Source: Smallanthus sonchifolius (Eukaryota; Streptophyta; Magnoliopsida; Asterales; Asteraceae). From it: a stretch of 64,000 bases of DNA. The position numbers were made by a program, and so were the translations under genes. The DNA is taken from positions 2,108,001 through 2,172,000 of the forward strand of contig JAKNSE010000034.1 of NCBI GenBank assembly GCA_023525975.1, given 5' to 3'. Shown here one piece after another: positions 1-12,863 of this stretch. Each line of letters begins with the position of its first letter. The stretch's first letter is position 1. The notes under the pieces were generated by a model. The model saw nothing but the letters and a program-made list of their open reading frames with translations, searched no databases and was not told where the DNA came from.

Positions 1-1148
1 ATTAAAATAGAATATTGTTCTTTAGCTTTTAGCTGTATTACAAAAAAAAGTGGGGCACAAAAAAAGGTGGTGGGAAATGGGTTTTGGTACAAAACAAATG
101 TAATTTTGGAGTTTCCTTGATTTGGGGGTGTTAAACTAGGTAGGAGGTTTTTTTGGGTATAGTATTAGGGTTAGGGTTAGCCTCAGAATTGAAATAGGCT
201 CATTGAACTATAAGCAGAATGCTATTTGTTTCCATAATAACGGACCTATAATATATTAACTCGATTTTTTTTACTTTTGTTAAATCAATTTATTGTTTTA
301 AATTTAACTAGAACTTTTTTATTTTAAAAGAAGACGTTTCATCAATGGGTTTTCTAATTGGTGTTTTTTTTATGACTATCACATAAAAAATCTGTGTCTT
401 TATTTTTACTTGCTTTATTTTCTTAATATTGTTAAATGAACTTAGTATTCCCATCAGTTTATTTATTTTCTTTTTTATAAATACACTAAAAATCACTATT
501 TTTTCTCTCTTGTTTTTAATTAAATAATAATTTTTATACCTTTATCGTTACCTTTTCTCTCTCCTCCGCTCACAATTATTTTTAAAAAATATCAAAAAAT
601 TATGCGGGTAAATAGTGTTTTCCCCAAATATATTAAAAAATATATACATTTTCTCTCTCTCCTCCACTCACAACCACTTTAAATCACACCATAAAATATA
701 CAAAACACACTCACACAAATATACATAAACTGATGTGAATGCTCATAGTTTTACGTTTAGTTAGAACTTATTTTGAAAGAAGACGTACGTTTCATAAATT
801 AATCATAAAACTAGGTTTTTTTTAGTATGTTCTTCTCCTATGACTGTCATGTAAAAATTCACATCTTTATCTCATTAATGCACACATAATATATGTAATG
901 TGTGACTCGATCTTAGTCATGTATCACATTTTCATTCGTGTATCTCATTGTGTTCTTTCTCTTGCTATTTTTGTCCTGTCTAATTTTCATATTCCTTACG
1001 ATTTCATGTATGTTCAAAATTTTCAATTGGAAATCAGAATTCTATTATAGCGAAAGTCTTTAGTAAATCACACGACTTAAAACTTTAACATCATTTTTCA
1101 TGAAACTATCATAATAAAGGAATGCTAGTCTTCATGATAGAGCAATCC

Positions 1149-1219
1149 ATGTCATGTTTAGTCCCCGACACTCGATTATTTCGTCCTATGTCATGTTTAG
1201 TCCCCGACACTCGATTATT
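1149..1219. repeat. 32-bp direct duplication
   Basis: A 32-base unit beginning ATGTCATGTTTAGTCCCCGA occurs at 1149-1180 and again at 1188-1219, separated by 7 bases, with no differences that I can see. It is probably a recent local duplication. Confidence 0.85.
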
Positions 1220-1830
1220 CTTCTTTTGACCCGTTATTAAAACGTCAGTTTTCGGGATGTTACACAATGAAGAAAAAAGTTCATTACATAATAATCAAGT
1301 TTCAGAATTTTCAATTTAAGTCAAATTTGAAAAAAAAAGTAATCACTAAATAGTACCTACGATTCATATATATTTATAAAAACATTTCACAAGATTGTAA
1401 CACTTTATGAAAGTTAAGTGATTTTAGATGGAAAAAAAAACTTAAAGAGGCTTTAGGGCCGTACGGGTATCCATTTTTCACATTCCTAAGCTCAATCTCC
1501 TCCACATCCAACGCTACATAGATTTTTCCTCTCTTACCTTCCATTCCCTAAACCCATGGTATCCATATATCTTTCTCATCCCTAAACCATTTTTTAAATA
1601 AATTAATTAAAGTAAATAAAACATAATTAAAAATATTATATTAGTTAAAATAACATTTCATTAATTTAAAAAAAAATAAAAATAAGTAAAAAAACATAAA
1701 AAATACAACTCTTCGGGACCAAAAGGGGTGGGTGGTGTTCCCGCCTGTACCACGTCACGTCGTAGCCCCACGACACCGTCCATCTTTAATAAAACACTTA
1801 GAAATTTTAGTTACCATTTTATAAAGTTTT

Positions 1831-1919
1831 AAAAGAAAATTCAAGTAAGCCCTTGAACTCATGCAACTTCAAAGTAAAAGAAAAATCAAGTAAGCCCTTG
1901 AAATCATGCAAGTTCAAAG
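1831..1919. repeat. About 45-bp tandem duplication
   Basis: Two adjacent units (about 1831-1875 and 1876-1919) share the core TCAAGTAAGCCCTTGAA followed by a TCATGCAA block. They differ at a few positions. No gene overlaps them. Confidence 0.8.
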
Positions 1920-3954
1920 ACAAATGCAACCGCTTAGCATCCAGAGTTGTCTATTTTTGTTCCACTTCTGTTATTTAATATAATCTTAAAAACTACTAAT
2001 TTATTATTTCAAGTCAAGCAAATTTAATTTATAATGTCAAATAACAAACCACTTAAGTGGTTAGTACCATACTGATTAATGATTTATCCTTTTTTAGTAT
2101 TTTCTGATCAACTTATAAGTTATTATCATCAAACTTATGTAAAAGAATAGAGAAAGTTGGTTTCTTTTATATCTATTTGTCAAAAAGAAAAGTTGGGCCT
2201 ATTTTTATTTCTAAAGAGTTGGGTTATGAAAGGTTGGCCTATGAGGAACTGCTTTTTTCCTAACTTCTCAATACAGAAATTAAAGTGGGCACATGTTGAT
2301 AATAAAAAAAACATATTATATATCAAACAAATTATTAAATTTATATTAACAACTAAATACTAAAAATTACAAAAAACTACTCAAAACTGATATTTTCGAT
2401 TTTGTACTAAAAATGAGGCTTATGATGAAATAATACAAACTCATGCGAGACATGTTTTTCTCAAGGCCGTATTTAAGGGTGTATAGGGTGGGCAACCGCA
2501 CATGGACCATATTTCAAAGGGGGCCCATGTTGCAATGGAATGTTCGTTATTTTTTAAAATTTTCTTCTTTCTAAAGAAAATTGTTGTTTGCTACAAAACT
2601 TCATCCGTGTGTGATCCATATATGATGTTCGCTACAAACCCGAAGTGTGTCCTGTGAAGTCATAGAGGTACCCTCATATCATTTAGGTCACATGTCATTT
2701 ATGCTATTTTTTTGTAATTTTCTGTATAAAGTGTACAATAAAAATTTTCAAACAATATTTAAAACTACCATTATAACAATAATGGTGAAAAGCATATCGG
2801 ATTAATCAATGAATAAACATCGTCATCGAAAAAAGAAATGAGAAAATCGTTATCTAGCGTTTTTCATAATATAAAAGATCAAAAGTTAGATGTACATAAT
2901 AAAAGTATAGAGAAAAAGAAAAACTTATTTTTAAGAATTAAATATTATATATGAATGCTTTAGTGTTATCTTTTGCGTAAATATTATATGACAAAGCAAA
3001 ACTGAAACCCATCAATCATTCAAGTATAATACATGTTTAATTATCTTACAACCGAATTATGCTTACGTGTGTTCTAAAAAGAATTTGCATGTTTCTAAAA
3101 TCAAATTTTACACTTAATTGCTTGTTGGTTACGATTTCATACGAATCATCAAATCGTCAAAGAAAATTGTTATAAACATATTACCAATTAAACATCTATG
3201 CATAGGTATCAAATGAAACCTGACATAAAAGACGAGATAGACAATGTTGGGGACCGGACACCACAATTTGAAATTGATGTAATGATATTTAAGCAAACGT
3301 AAATAAAAATTAAAACGATTCCAATCGCGGCAGACCCATAAACCTTTTTTTGTGGGTGTCGTTAATTTTTGGTAAGGATTATATACTTTTCGGTTCAGAT
3401 CAGATCAAATTAGACTATGTAAATAAGTTTAGTTTATAATTTTATAATGATGTTTACAACTTTTTTTATTTGGCTTCTTATTTATATATTTATTTGTAAA
3501 AGCATGCCATTTGAAAAAAGTATAATTTTTTTTAACATGAATTTGTAAAAACTGTTATAAATAATATTAACAAAAGTAAGAAATCATTAACCAAAAGAAT
3601 CTATAATAATTTGGATAAATTATTAGAAAAATTAATAAAAAGTATGTAAATAAAAGAAAATTAAGTTGATTTAAAAATTATTGAGTTTGAGTGTATACCT
3701 AATAACTAAGTAACTCGTTGCGTCACGTGTCATAATTCTTAAAGTTTATTTTTCTCGCTTATTTTTTTCTTTATTACTAATTATTTAATACTTTCTTATT
3801 AACTATTTAATATTTCCTTTATTAATTCATTAATCTTCATTACTATTTAAATTTAATATTTCATTTATAATATTACTAACTATTTAACAATTCCTTTATT
3901 CAAGTCATGTAAAACACGAGTTTCTAACGCCAACACTTAGACATGTACTGTCAA

Positions 3955-4050
3955 AATTGCACTCGTCAAGACCTATTGTCAAGATTCGAACTCATGATTT
4001 CACGGGAGGAAACCTTTTACAATGAAAACCTCATAACCACCAGACCAGAA
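3955..4050 (-). mobile_element. tRNA-derived SINE-like fragment
   Basis: Read on the minus strand, this segment has an A-box-like stretch (TGGTCTGGTGGTTATGAGG) followed by a B-box-like stretch (GAGTTCGAATCTTG), the internal RNA polymerase III promoter arrangement of tRNA-derived SINEs. No clear A-rich tail or target duplication was found, so it could also be a degenerate tRNA pseudogene. Confidence 0.4.
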
Positions 4051-5081
4051 GCCTGGTGACATTTTATTTTAGTTATTTATTATTTTACTATGTAACTAAA
4101 ATAAAATATTAGATTATATTCAGAAAGAATCTAAAATAAATTAAAATTTTGACTTTGAAAAGAAAAAATACATAACATTGCAAAGAATAAAAAAAAGCAA
4201 GAAATCGAGTTTGAACTCTTAACCTCCTTTGGAGTGAATATTAAAGAAATGTTTTCTTTTTTTTTAAACGGCTTGATTTGTAAAAACACCATATCAACAA
4301 GAAGTTGGGAAGAAAAACACAACCATTACATCATCTTTAAAGGGATTTTTAATCACTCTACGAAACTGTTTCTAGCTTTTCTTTATATAGAGTTGGATTA
4401 TACTTTGGACTTGATAAGAAAGGGTAATTACAATAGCATCAAAGATGGTATTGGATCCATTAGCAAAAATCTTATCGTTTCTAAATCTTCAAATCACCCT
4501 CCAAGACATAATGATAACTTGTATAACGTAGGAAATCTCTCACGAAGGGGGGAATCTCCAAGCCAATGATCAACATAAATTACAAAATATATGTGCAGTC
4601 TCGAATGCCGAACTGAAGATTTTACCAAAAAGTCGTGGAGTCTCCCTTACCAGTCCTTCTCCGTAACGTAGACAAAGATAAAAACATCCTAACCACAAAT
4701 GCATATATCACTGTTAATTTTATTCTTGGTTAATACGTTTATGGCCGTCGCTGTCAAATAATGTAGGTTGTCGATGGGATTTTGGTTATATTTATTTTAT
4801 TTAAATATATTTTTTTCATAGATGTCGAGCGACCCTCGTCCCGTAAGGTCGAAACCAAGATTTTAGTGCACATATATGTAATCTATAAATGACACCAATA
4901 CATTGTAGAGTACATTTTACCCAATACCCGTTGAGATCGTGGATATACCCACGCGTATCAGATATATTCATTCATGACCATATATGGTTAACGTTACATG
5001 TTGGGATACCTATTATCCAAAACATGGTCATAAACCCACCTCAAAAACCGACACAAATATTAAATACTCAACTATACTTCT

Positions 5082-5145
5082 AATAATTTCATAATTCTAA
5101 TAATTTCAAGTTTCTAATAATTTCAAGTTTCTAATAACTTCAACA
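5082..5145. repeat. Short tandem repeat, about 18-bp unit
   Basis: Four imperfect units of the type TTCTAATAATTTCAAG follow one another. They differ by one or two bases each. Confidence 0.8.
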
Positions 5146-5610
5146 TACTAGTAAATTTTATCATCAGTACAAGTCAATGGAATGACTCCCTAGCCTCTAA
5201 TGTCCATATGAAGGACACGCCGAGCATAAATACTCTCTTTAACTTCTATCATAACGGATTAAATATCTTTAATAAGAAATCAGGGGAAGACCCGACAATT
5301 TTTTGTCCATTTATGGTAAACGGGTTCGAGTAATTGGGCGGATATCACTTAATTCCATTACTGTCCCAACCCCATAAAAATTTGTAAAACTAATCCTATG
5401 CCTGAATACCCTATCCGTCATATTCATATTTTTTTTTGCCATCCCTTTCTTTTTATGGTTTAATATATTGTTTATCTTGCCTCGTTCTAGACTTGGTTTA
5501 TGGATTGTCAACGTTTTTAACATGACATGTATGTCAATTTAACTCACACTTACCAACAACATTTTGTTGTATGTATGTGATATACCATGGGAGACCAGAA
5601 CACGTGCGTT

Positions 5611-5790
5611 GGTGATTTTAGTGTCATAAAGTTATGTTAGTTAACTAGGATTTACGTAAGACCAAAGGAAAATATGGTTAAACACTAATACGATTTTTAT
5701 AGGTGATTTTAGTGTCATTAAGTCATGTTAGATAACTAGGATTTATTTAAGACCAAAGGAAAATATGGTTAAACATTGATACGAGTTTAT
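5611..5790. repeat. 91-bp tandem duplication
   Basis: Two adjacent copies start at 5611 and 5702 with GGTGATTTTAGTGTCAT and share the block AAGACCAAAGGAAAATATGG. They diverge by several substitutions, so the duplication is not very recent. Confidence 0.85.
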
Positions 5791-6760
5791 ATGTGTGGAA
5801 TGCGCATTCATTCAAAACTAATCAGATTTCTGACGTGAAGGAATCTCAAGAGCTCCAAGGGGCTTGGCAGGGTCTAAGGGCGGTGCCAAAAGCCTCTGGA
5901 AGTTGTTTTGGATCTACGTGAACGATAGAAAGTTGCATGGGAATTGTTAATATACATGATAATTGCGAACCATTTTAATCGTCAACTAACTCACTCTCTG
6001 ATGAAGTATTGTTTCGTCTCAACTAAACATTATGTGGTTCTCTATCTATAAAATGAAAGTCTTTGATCTAATTTTGGCACACCTTTCATAATAGAAAACA
6101 TCTTGTTTTCTCTTTTAATAATCCAATTAATTGTTTTCTCTTTTAATAATCCAATTAAAGCTTTTGAGAGTAACAACAAAATACTTTATCTAAGAGTGAT
6201 TAACACACGATCCAGACGCCCCTTTACAAAATATAAAAGCTACACACATACATTATGAGAGAAATATGTAACTTCATTAAATGCCTTCGATTTAAAGTTA
6301 AACCAGAATCAAATAAAAACTAAAAATTAGATGAAATTCTTACTAAGCACCTTAAGTACTCCCTACGGGTCTTGTTACCATGTCCTGCCCATCGAGCCCT
6401 TTTCGTGCAGGGATGATGACAAGTTTTACAATCAAGCAACGGGTACCATTACCAGCGCTGTTTCACATAAAATCGCACAACTTTTTTATCTATTCTGTGT
6501 CGAAAGGGCATAATAAGAGACCTCAAAACGATTGATCCGTCCATAAATTACAGAAAAGTCCATCTCCATCAAGTGGAGGCCAAAGTTGGTGCACTTGAAA
6601 ATGTGTTGTGATATAATTTATAAATAACTCCAACTTGAGGAAGGTGACCAAATAAAGCAACAAAAAAAGCCAAATTATTTAAAACCATCACTCTCCCACT
6701 CCTACCTATCCCATCATACACAAGCAAAGAAGCAAAAAGGAGAAAAAGAAGCATTTCAAA

Positions 6761-7078
6761 GGCTGGTATTCTTGAGCCATTATAACACTCGTTAGACGAG
6801 ACGGTCAAAACAGGTAATTCTATGGGTCTGATTGAGAGGGGTTGTTAGGTTGGCCCGAAATAATTTTTTTTATCCAAATGTTTTGATATTTTTTCATAAA
6901 TAATAATTTAATGCAACAGGCTGCAATTCTTGACCCATTATAGCACTTGTCAAAACAGGTTGAGTAACGGGTCAAAACAAGTAGTTCTTTGGGTCGGATT
7001 GAGAGGGGTTGTTAGTTTGGCCCGAAATGATTTTGTCCAAATTTTCTAGTATTTTTGCAAAATAATAGTTAATGCAAC
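6761..7078. repeat. About 158-bp tandem duplication
   Basis: Units start at 6761 and 6919 (GGCTG...TTCTTGA-CCATTATA) and both contain GATTGAGAGGGGTTGTTAG followed by TTGGCCCGAAAT. Small indels separate the copies. The content is unidentified intergenic repeat. Confidence 0.8.
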
Positions 7079-9229
7079 TATTTAGAAGAAAGCATGAACT
7101 ATAAATACAATCTGGACTAGTTTCTACCTGTTTAATTTTCTTTTAGGTAAGTTTTCTTATTTTACCCATTTGACCCGTTAGAGATAAATACAACCTGAAC
7201 AGGCCCATCTCCTCCTTTTACGCTTTGCTGCTACTACCAATGCATAAAAGAAAAGAACCGATGCTCACACGCATCTAAGTAGCCTAGGACCGGCCTACCA
7301 ATCCACACAAAATGCTGAAAAAGATGAACACTTTTTCACTTTCTTTTTGTTCCCTTTAGTAGCAAAAAGAAAGAGGGAGTTTGACTTCTACAAGTAATAA
7401 GTAGTACTATTATTGAATTTAAATGTGCACAATGTAAAATGTTAATCATGAGCGCACTAAATAAATCAGAATAAATTGCTTTTGCTGAAAGAATATTTGT
7501 TTCTTGATACATAAATTAATATGAGGCAGGCCACCTTATTGCACTATCTTTTTTCTTGTTTTTTTAAACAAAAAGCTGCAACTCAACTGTACTTACCTTT
7601 ATTTTTCATTGTGTCAATTCCTGTAGAATGTTAGTTCTTGATATTGATCTTTGCATGGAAACAACTGTTTCACCTTATCATACCAACAAATATCTTCAAA
7701 ATCATTGAAGCAACCGGAGGAGATAGAACGCGTGAGATCAATAATCTGAACAGCTTGTGGTGTCTGATCGATAATCTGAACAGCATTTTTTTTTCCTTAA
7801 TTTTTTATAAAGTTTTTGCCTTTTCATTATGGTTCTTACCTCCTTCAACTAATATCAAGTGAAAATTAAAAAAAGAAAAATTAAAGATGAGCTTTTTTAG
7901 GCCCAATTGTAATGGATAATTAGATATCATCTTCTATTGCTGCAGTTAAGGTGTTTTCCTTTTCTGATCTAAAGCTGATTAGCTTCTAATGCTATATGTG
8001 GCACTTGAGTATAAAGAGATGGTAAAATGGGTGGTTAGGTAACGGGTCAAAATGGGTTTTGGTCAAAACCTTGGACTATTTAGTTCATGGGTTTATTTGT
8101 TTCAGGTTCAACTTCATTTAAAAGATCCAACTAGCCGCTAGCTAAAGCAGAAACCATCCAGATGGTTGCTGCTTGGCAAAAAGTGTTGCCACGTGAGCAA
8201 CCAACTGGTTATTGATTAGATTTTACATATTTTGAAACAGTAAACACGTTTACTAAATATTAATCTATCGCGTGATAAAAATTCCAAAAAGTTACCCCTA
8301 CTTGTTATTGACATATGTCACTCTTATTTTCCGGAGAAAAACAAGGGCCACCCTTGTTCATTTGGGTACATTCCTTGTTTGGTAAATGTAATCATTCTCT
8401 TTATTCAGATGTATCACCTTTAACTTGTTAGAAATCAAGAAGCTGATTAAAGTATTAGTTTATAGGTCCCACCATTAAGTGAAAAATGTACTTTCCAGTT
8501 ATTCAACCACCAAAGCAAAATAAATGTGCAGAATGTCAATCTCAAAAATTTGTACCATCAAATGTGTTCTTTTAATAGCCTTGGCATCTCTTTGTTATAT
8601 TTGGAAATAGAGTGTCATATATTGGATAATGCGTTTAATCAAAACCGGATGTGAGGTTGTTTACATTGTCGTTTTCTTGTAACTTGACCCTGAATTGTGG
8701 TTACGATAGTTGAAGAGATTGTAAAAAGTTTGTATTGTAACAGCGAGTTGAAAATTTCTTAGTTCCCTCACTAACCATATAGCATTGAACGAAAATAAAA
8801 GTTCAATCTTATGTCACTATGTGACGTAGAGCGGAAGCAAATAAGAGAGAATACTCTCAAAGAAGAATTTGATATATTATTGAATGTAATAATCGTTACA
8901 TCAAGCTCTCTCCTTTTATATGGGGACCTATTATAGCACAAAAAAGAAAACTAATATTGACCGTCTAATTACGAAATTAACTTCCTAAATAAACACATGA
9001 ATTATCCAATCAAAGATTCACATGTTTTTCAAGTAAAATTGGAGAAACCTTTTTTACTTTCAAATTGAAGCTCTAAATGATGGATTTTAGTTCCAAAAAT
9101 TGGGCCAAACAACCTGTGTCATTAGATGATTCGGCTTGTTATATGTTTCTATCCATTACTTATGGGTCTTGTAACTTTAAACATAGCACAAGTTATATTT
9201 TTAAGTTGGGCCCTTTTTGTCATGTTCGT

Positions 9230-10357
9230 TAGGGGGTGTTTACGGTTCGTTTTAAAATTTTAAAACCGTGAAACCGCCCAATGTTCATACGTTTGGTTTC
9301 ACGGTCGGGTTTTTCCTGACTTTCAGTCAGTCAGTTTCAAAATTATCAAATCAGGGTTAACGGTTTGGTTTATGGTTTAAACCAAATACAGGCTGTATGA
9401 AACCGGACCGAACCGTAAGATAAATATTAATTTTACTTTTAGATTTTTTATAGTAGGTATAAATAATTATTTATCATTCTTTGCATTTGGGTGAAGTGGT
9501 GAACCGTGAAATGGGCTAAGTACCCTGTTGGGTTAATTGATTTCAAATTAGGCTAAGAGAATGAGAGCTTGTTTATTGAATGTGGGCTAATCTCTTATAT
9601 CCATCACTTTAATTTAACTTCATATCTCCCATTTTGACAATTTAATTTTTACATATTGTTTCCCGACAACTTCTTTTTTATTTATTTATCTTCTTTGCTA
9701 TATTTAGACCACTAGTTTAGATCTCGTGTCTACACACGTGGTGAAAAAAATCAATATACAAAATTTTTAAATCTTTATATATATATTTTACGGGTATATA
9801 AATATATTACATCACTCAAAATATGTAAAAATTAATATATAAGTGGGTTTCGAAAATACGTTAATTACTATTTAATTTAATTTGACTTTTATTTACTTTT
9901 TTATTGAAATAAAAGTTACATAATTAAATTTCTTATAATAAGGATAATTTAAAATAAATGTGTTTTATTAGTATAATTATTATTTTTTAAGTATATACTA
10001 TTATTAAAATATAGAAATACATTAAATAAGATGAAAATGAATATGGAGGCAACACGTGGCACTAAAAAACCTTTATTTATTATATAGTATAGATATTTTA
10101 TGTATTTGGATTACGTTTTGATGTATTTAGATAGCTCGTTCTTTTGGACAACCTTTTTTTTATTTTATATTTTATTCATTTGTTATAAAGGCTCAATAAG
10201 CCCAAACTGTGAAACCAAACAGGAACCAAACCGTTAGTAACGGTTCAGATTTAGTTTTTAACGGTTCATTTATGATTTTCGATTATTAAAAACCGTTACT
10301 AACGATATACTCACGGTTTGAGCTAAAACCGCTAAAACCAGACCATGAACACCCCTA
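9230..10357. mobile_element. hAT-like non-autonomous TIR element interrupted by a Helitron
   Basis: The ends are near-perfect inverted repeats: TAGGGGGTGTTTACGG on the left, and TAGGGGTGTTCATGG when the right end is read on the minus strand. The flanks ATGTTCGT (9222-9229) and ATGTTTGT (10358-10365) match at 7 of 8 positions, as expected for the 8-bp target duplication of hAT elements. The interior is rich in AACCGT/ACGGTT motifs and has no transposase. A 382-bp Helitron sits inside, leaving about 746 bp of MITE. Confidence 0.8.
9712..10093 (-). mobile_element. Non-autonomous Helitron
   Basis: On the minus strand the element starts TCTATACTATATAATAAATA and ends with a short hairpin (CGTGTGTAGACACG) followed by ...CTAG. 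The host bases are an A/T pair around the insertion, with no target duplication, as is typical of Helitrons. It has no RepHel coding sequence. It lies inside the hAT-like element at 9230-10357, so it is the younger of the two. Confidence 0.8.
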
Positions 10358-10745
10358 ATGTTTGTATCTATCCATACAGTATTTACTCTTATAAGTTTAT
10401 AACTAATAATAACAAATGCCCACCTACAAGGTGGTATTTACATGGGTCTAGCTACATACATAAGTTAGTAATGGGCCCAATTTTTGGGTTATTCCAAGAA
10501 GTCTTGTTACTTGTAAGTTGTAACGCTAAAAAGCCTTCAGGGCCGGAATTTGCAAGTGTTGGCAAAACCAAAGATAATGCAAGAACTCGCAAGAAGGAAC
10601 AAATAAAAACCATTTATTTATAACTAAAAATATATAATTATAAAAGATTGAATGATTCATGTATCTAGTTAATATATTTCTTACTTAACATATGTGTAGA
10701 TCACAGAAACATAGTGTATCTACACGTGTAGATATTTATAATAAA

Positions 10746-11188
10746 CTAGTTTAGTTTTCGTGTCTACACACGGGATGAAAAATATCAATACATAAATTTT
10801 TTAAATATTTATGTATATATTTTATAGGTGTAAAAATATATTACATATATACTAAGGATTATTAAACAAATTCAAAATATGTAAAAATTAATATATAATT
10901 GGGTTTCAAAAATACGTTAAATACTATTTAATGTAATTTGACTTTCATTTACTTTTTGATTTGAAATAAAAGTTATATAATTAAATTTCAAAGTTCTTAT
11001 AATAAAGGATAATTTAAAATAAATGTGTTTTATAAGTATAATTAGTATTTTTCTTTAAATATATATTATTAATAAAAAATAGAAGTGTATTAAATAAGAG
11101 AGAGGGGCGGAAAAAAATGGTAAGAATGAATATGGAGACGACACGTGGCATGAAAAAACTTTTATTTATTATATAGTATATATATAGA
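10746..11188 (-). mobile_element. Non-autonomous Helitron, related copy
   Basis: The plus strand begins CTAGTTTAGTTTTCGTGTCT and ends ...TATATATAGA before T. Read on the minus strand this gives a TC start and a hairpin (CCCGTGTGTAGACACG) before CTAG. The interior matches the copy at 9712-10093 over most of its length, including the CACGTGGCA block near the 5' end. Confidence 0.8.
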
Positions 11189-12602
11189 TAAATACACATA
11201 AATTTATGAAAATATGCATGTATCAATTCAAGTATATTCACATAATAACGATGTAGTTTACTAGTTATACTAAAATCTTAGATAAATACACAAATAAATG
11301 AATGATTTTGATTTGCTGCAGTTCTCGTATCTGTACGGAATCACCATTATTTTAAAAACTTTTTCTTTCTCCGTGAAGGGCATGATTGGGATGTAAATAC
11401 AAAGAGTGGGTGGGTTGATCGTCATCTGGACCTAACCTATAATGATCTAGATGACGATTACCCTATTAGATTTTAAGTTTCTAGATGGTTAAAGTATAAT
11501 AATTTAGGCATATAGCTACGCTTATTAAAACCCTACGGATTTTGGGGTTAAATTTAATATATATATTTTGTATTTTTACAATTTTACCGCATAGTATTAT
11601 TTTAAATGGCTCATTGAAAGCCCAAGAGATTATGAGTCTCTTATTACAAGTCGAATACATGTACGCCCGACTCATAATCAGCCTAAAACAAGTTCCGAAA
11701 GATGATTACGTTCCGCAATACATCTTTTGGGTGAAAACTAGAGTTAGTCACATTCCATGCCACAAAGTATCGAGGCTTGTGTTGATAAAAAAAACCTCTA
11801 AAATGTATCATAATCAAAATAAGCGACGATTATATAAACACCTTATGGACCTCTAGACCACAAGGGGTGATCGTCGTTGTATGAAAATACACGATGAGTT
11901 ACATTGTGTATGATAAAGAAAACACAATACAAGTGAATTCCCCAAATGGGTCTTCACAATTTTAAACGGCACCCATTAGGTTTTGCACTGTTCATTGTCT
12001 CATGTGCATGGTGTGAGCAGAAAACCGAGTCATAACATATATAATAGAAAAGACGAACCAAAATAATCGGACCATCTGAGAAACCGATGGTTCGACTGTG
12101 ATTTTTTATTACCGATTTTTATAGTTTGGCTATAGCTACATGTGTATAAATATTCATAACGTATATGTGATTTTTTGTTGTTTTTTTTATAAAGAACATA
12201 ATAGTTGTCATTTTGTTCTTCTTTATAAATTTAAAAAAATTACTAATATTTTATTTAAACCAAGATATAACTGAATTTATTAATCGATATCTATTTGAAC
12301 CCACTCACGTCCAAAGTTGACGGTTAACCGATAGTTAATCGAATTAATCAAACAATTTATAACTGAAAGTGATAAATTATGAAAATATAAATACCAAAAC
12401 ATTGGTTACATGTTCGGTTTTAACCCATAATCGAACCGACCAAGACCATTATCACCCTTAGATGCACATATAATTCAAACCTAATTGAGTTTTCAGATAA
12501 CCGGGTTATATGTTTGGTTTCAAATCCAACTTAATGACACGGTTGTATTAATTCGTGTTCCTTTCAACTCACACATGTCAACCTTGATGTGACTCAAATC
12601 AC
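11189..12602. other. Intergenic DNA, nothing identified
   Basis: No coding or RNA gene could be supported. A short inverted pair (GATCGTCATCTGGA near 11417 and ATCTAGATGACGATTA near 11445) could form a small hairpin. The frame at 11542-11856 (+) has no recognisable motif. Confidence 0.5.
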
Positions 12603-12863
12603 TAGTGGCGGATCTTAGATTTCTTAGGGGCTCACATTTTTAAATTTTTTTTAAGAAAATGTAAAAGAGGAGGTTCGAACACGGAACCTCCTTATTAGAA
12701 CCCAAAGTTTTAACCACTACACCAATCTTCAATTTGTTAAAGGGTTTACTCTATATATTATTTAGGGGTTCACTCCAATTATTTATATAGGCATTCTACT
12801 AAAATTTTAAAACTCGAAAGATTTCGGTGAACCCCTATCTAGTAACCTAGATCCGCCCCTGCG
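12603..12863. mobile_element. Short TIR element of the GGCGGATC type with an internal tRNA-like module
   Basis: The left end AGTGGCGGATCTTAGAT and the minus-strand reading of the right end, AGGGGCGGATCTAGGTTA, form imperfect inverted repeats that continue into GGGG-TTCAC blocks. AATCAC flanks both sides (12597-12602 and 12864-12869), a plausible target duplication. On the minus strand the centre carries an A-box-like TGGTGTAGTGGTTAAAAC and a B-box-like GTGTTCGAACC, so a tRNA-like region is embedded. A related, larger element lies at 33605-34310. Confidence 0.6.

Larger units (their letters stand above)
1..3954. other. AT-rich intergenic DNA, no gene seen
   Basis: This stretch is dominated by A/T runs and short degenerate repeats. 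Reading frames on both strands are short and carry no recognisable motif. Two local duplications are listed separately. A (TTAGGG)-like pair near 165-180 is too short to call telomeric. Nothing else could be supported. Confidence 0.6.
4051..9229. other. Intergenic DNA with local duplications
   Basis: No convincing gene is present. The longest frame (4234-4569, +) has no recognisable domain and lies in AT-rich sequence. Around 8780-9200 a minus-strand ATATAAAAGG box followed by a leader-like stretch resembles part of an LTR, but no partner LTR, primer-binding site or polypurine tract was found. Three local duplications are listed separately. Confidence 0.5.

Noticed and set aside
160..182. TTAGGG repeats suggesting telomere sequence
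   Set aside because: Only about two units, and the plant repeat is TTTAGGG; too short to mean anything.
4234..4569. 111-codon open frame
   Set aside because: No recognisable domain, AT-rich low-complexity composition and no splice or expression context.
8780..9200. Possible LTR with a TATA box on the minus strand
   Set aside because: No partner LTR, primer-binding site, polypurine tract or target duplication was found.
10345..10623. 92-codon open frame
   Set aside because: It begins inside the right terminus of the hAT-like element and has no protein motif.
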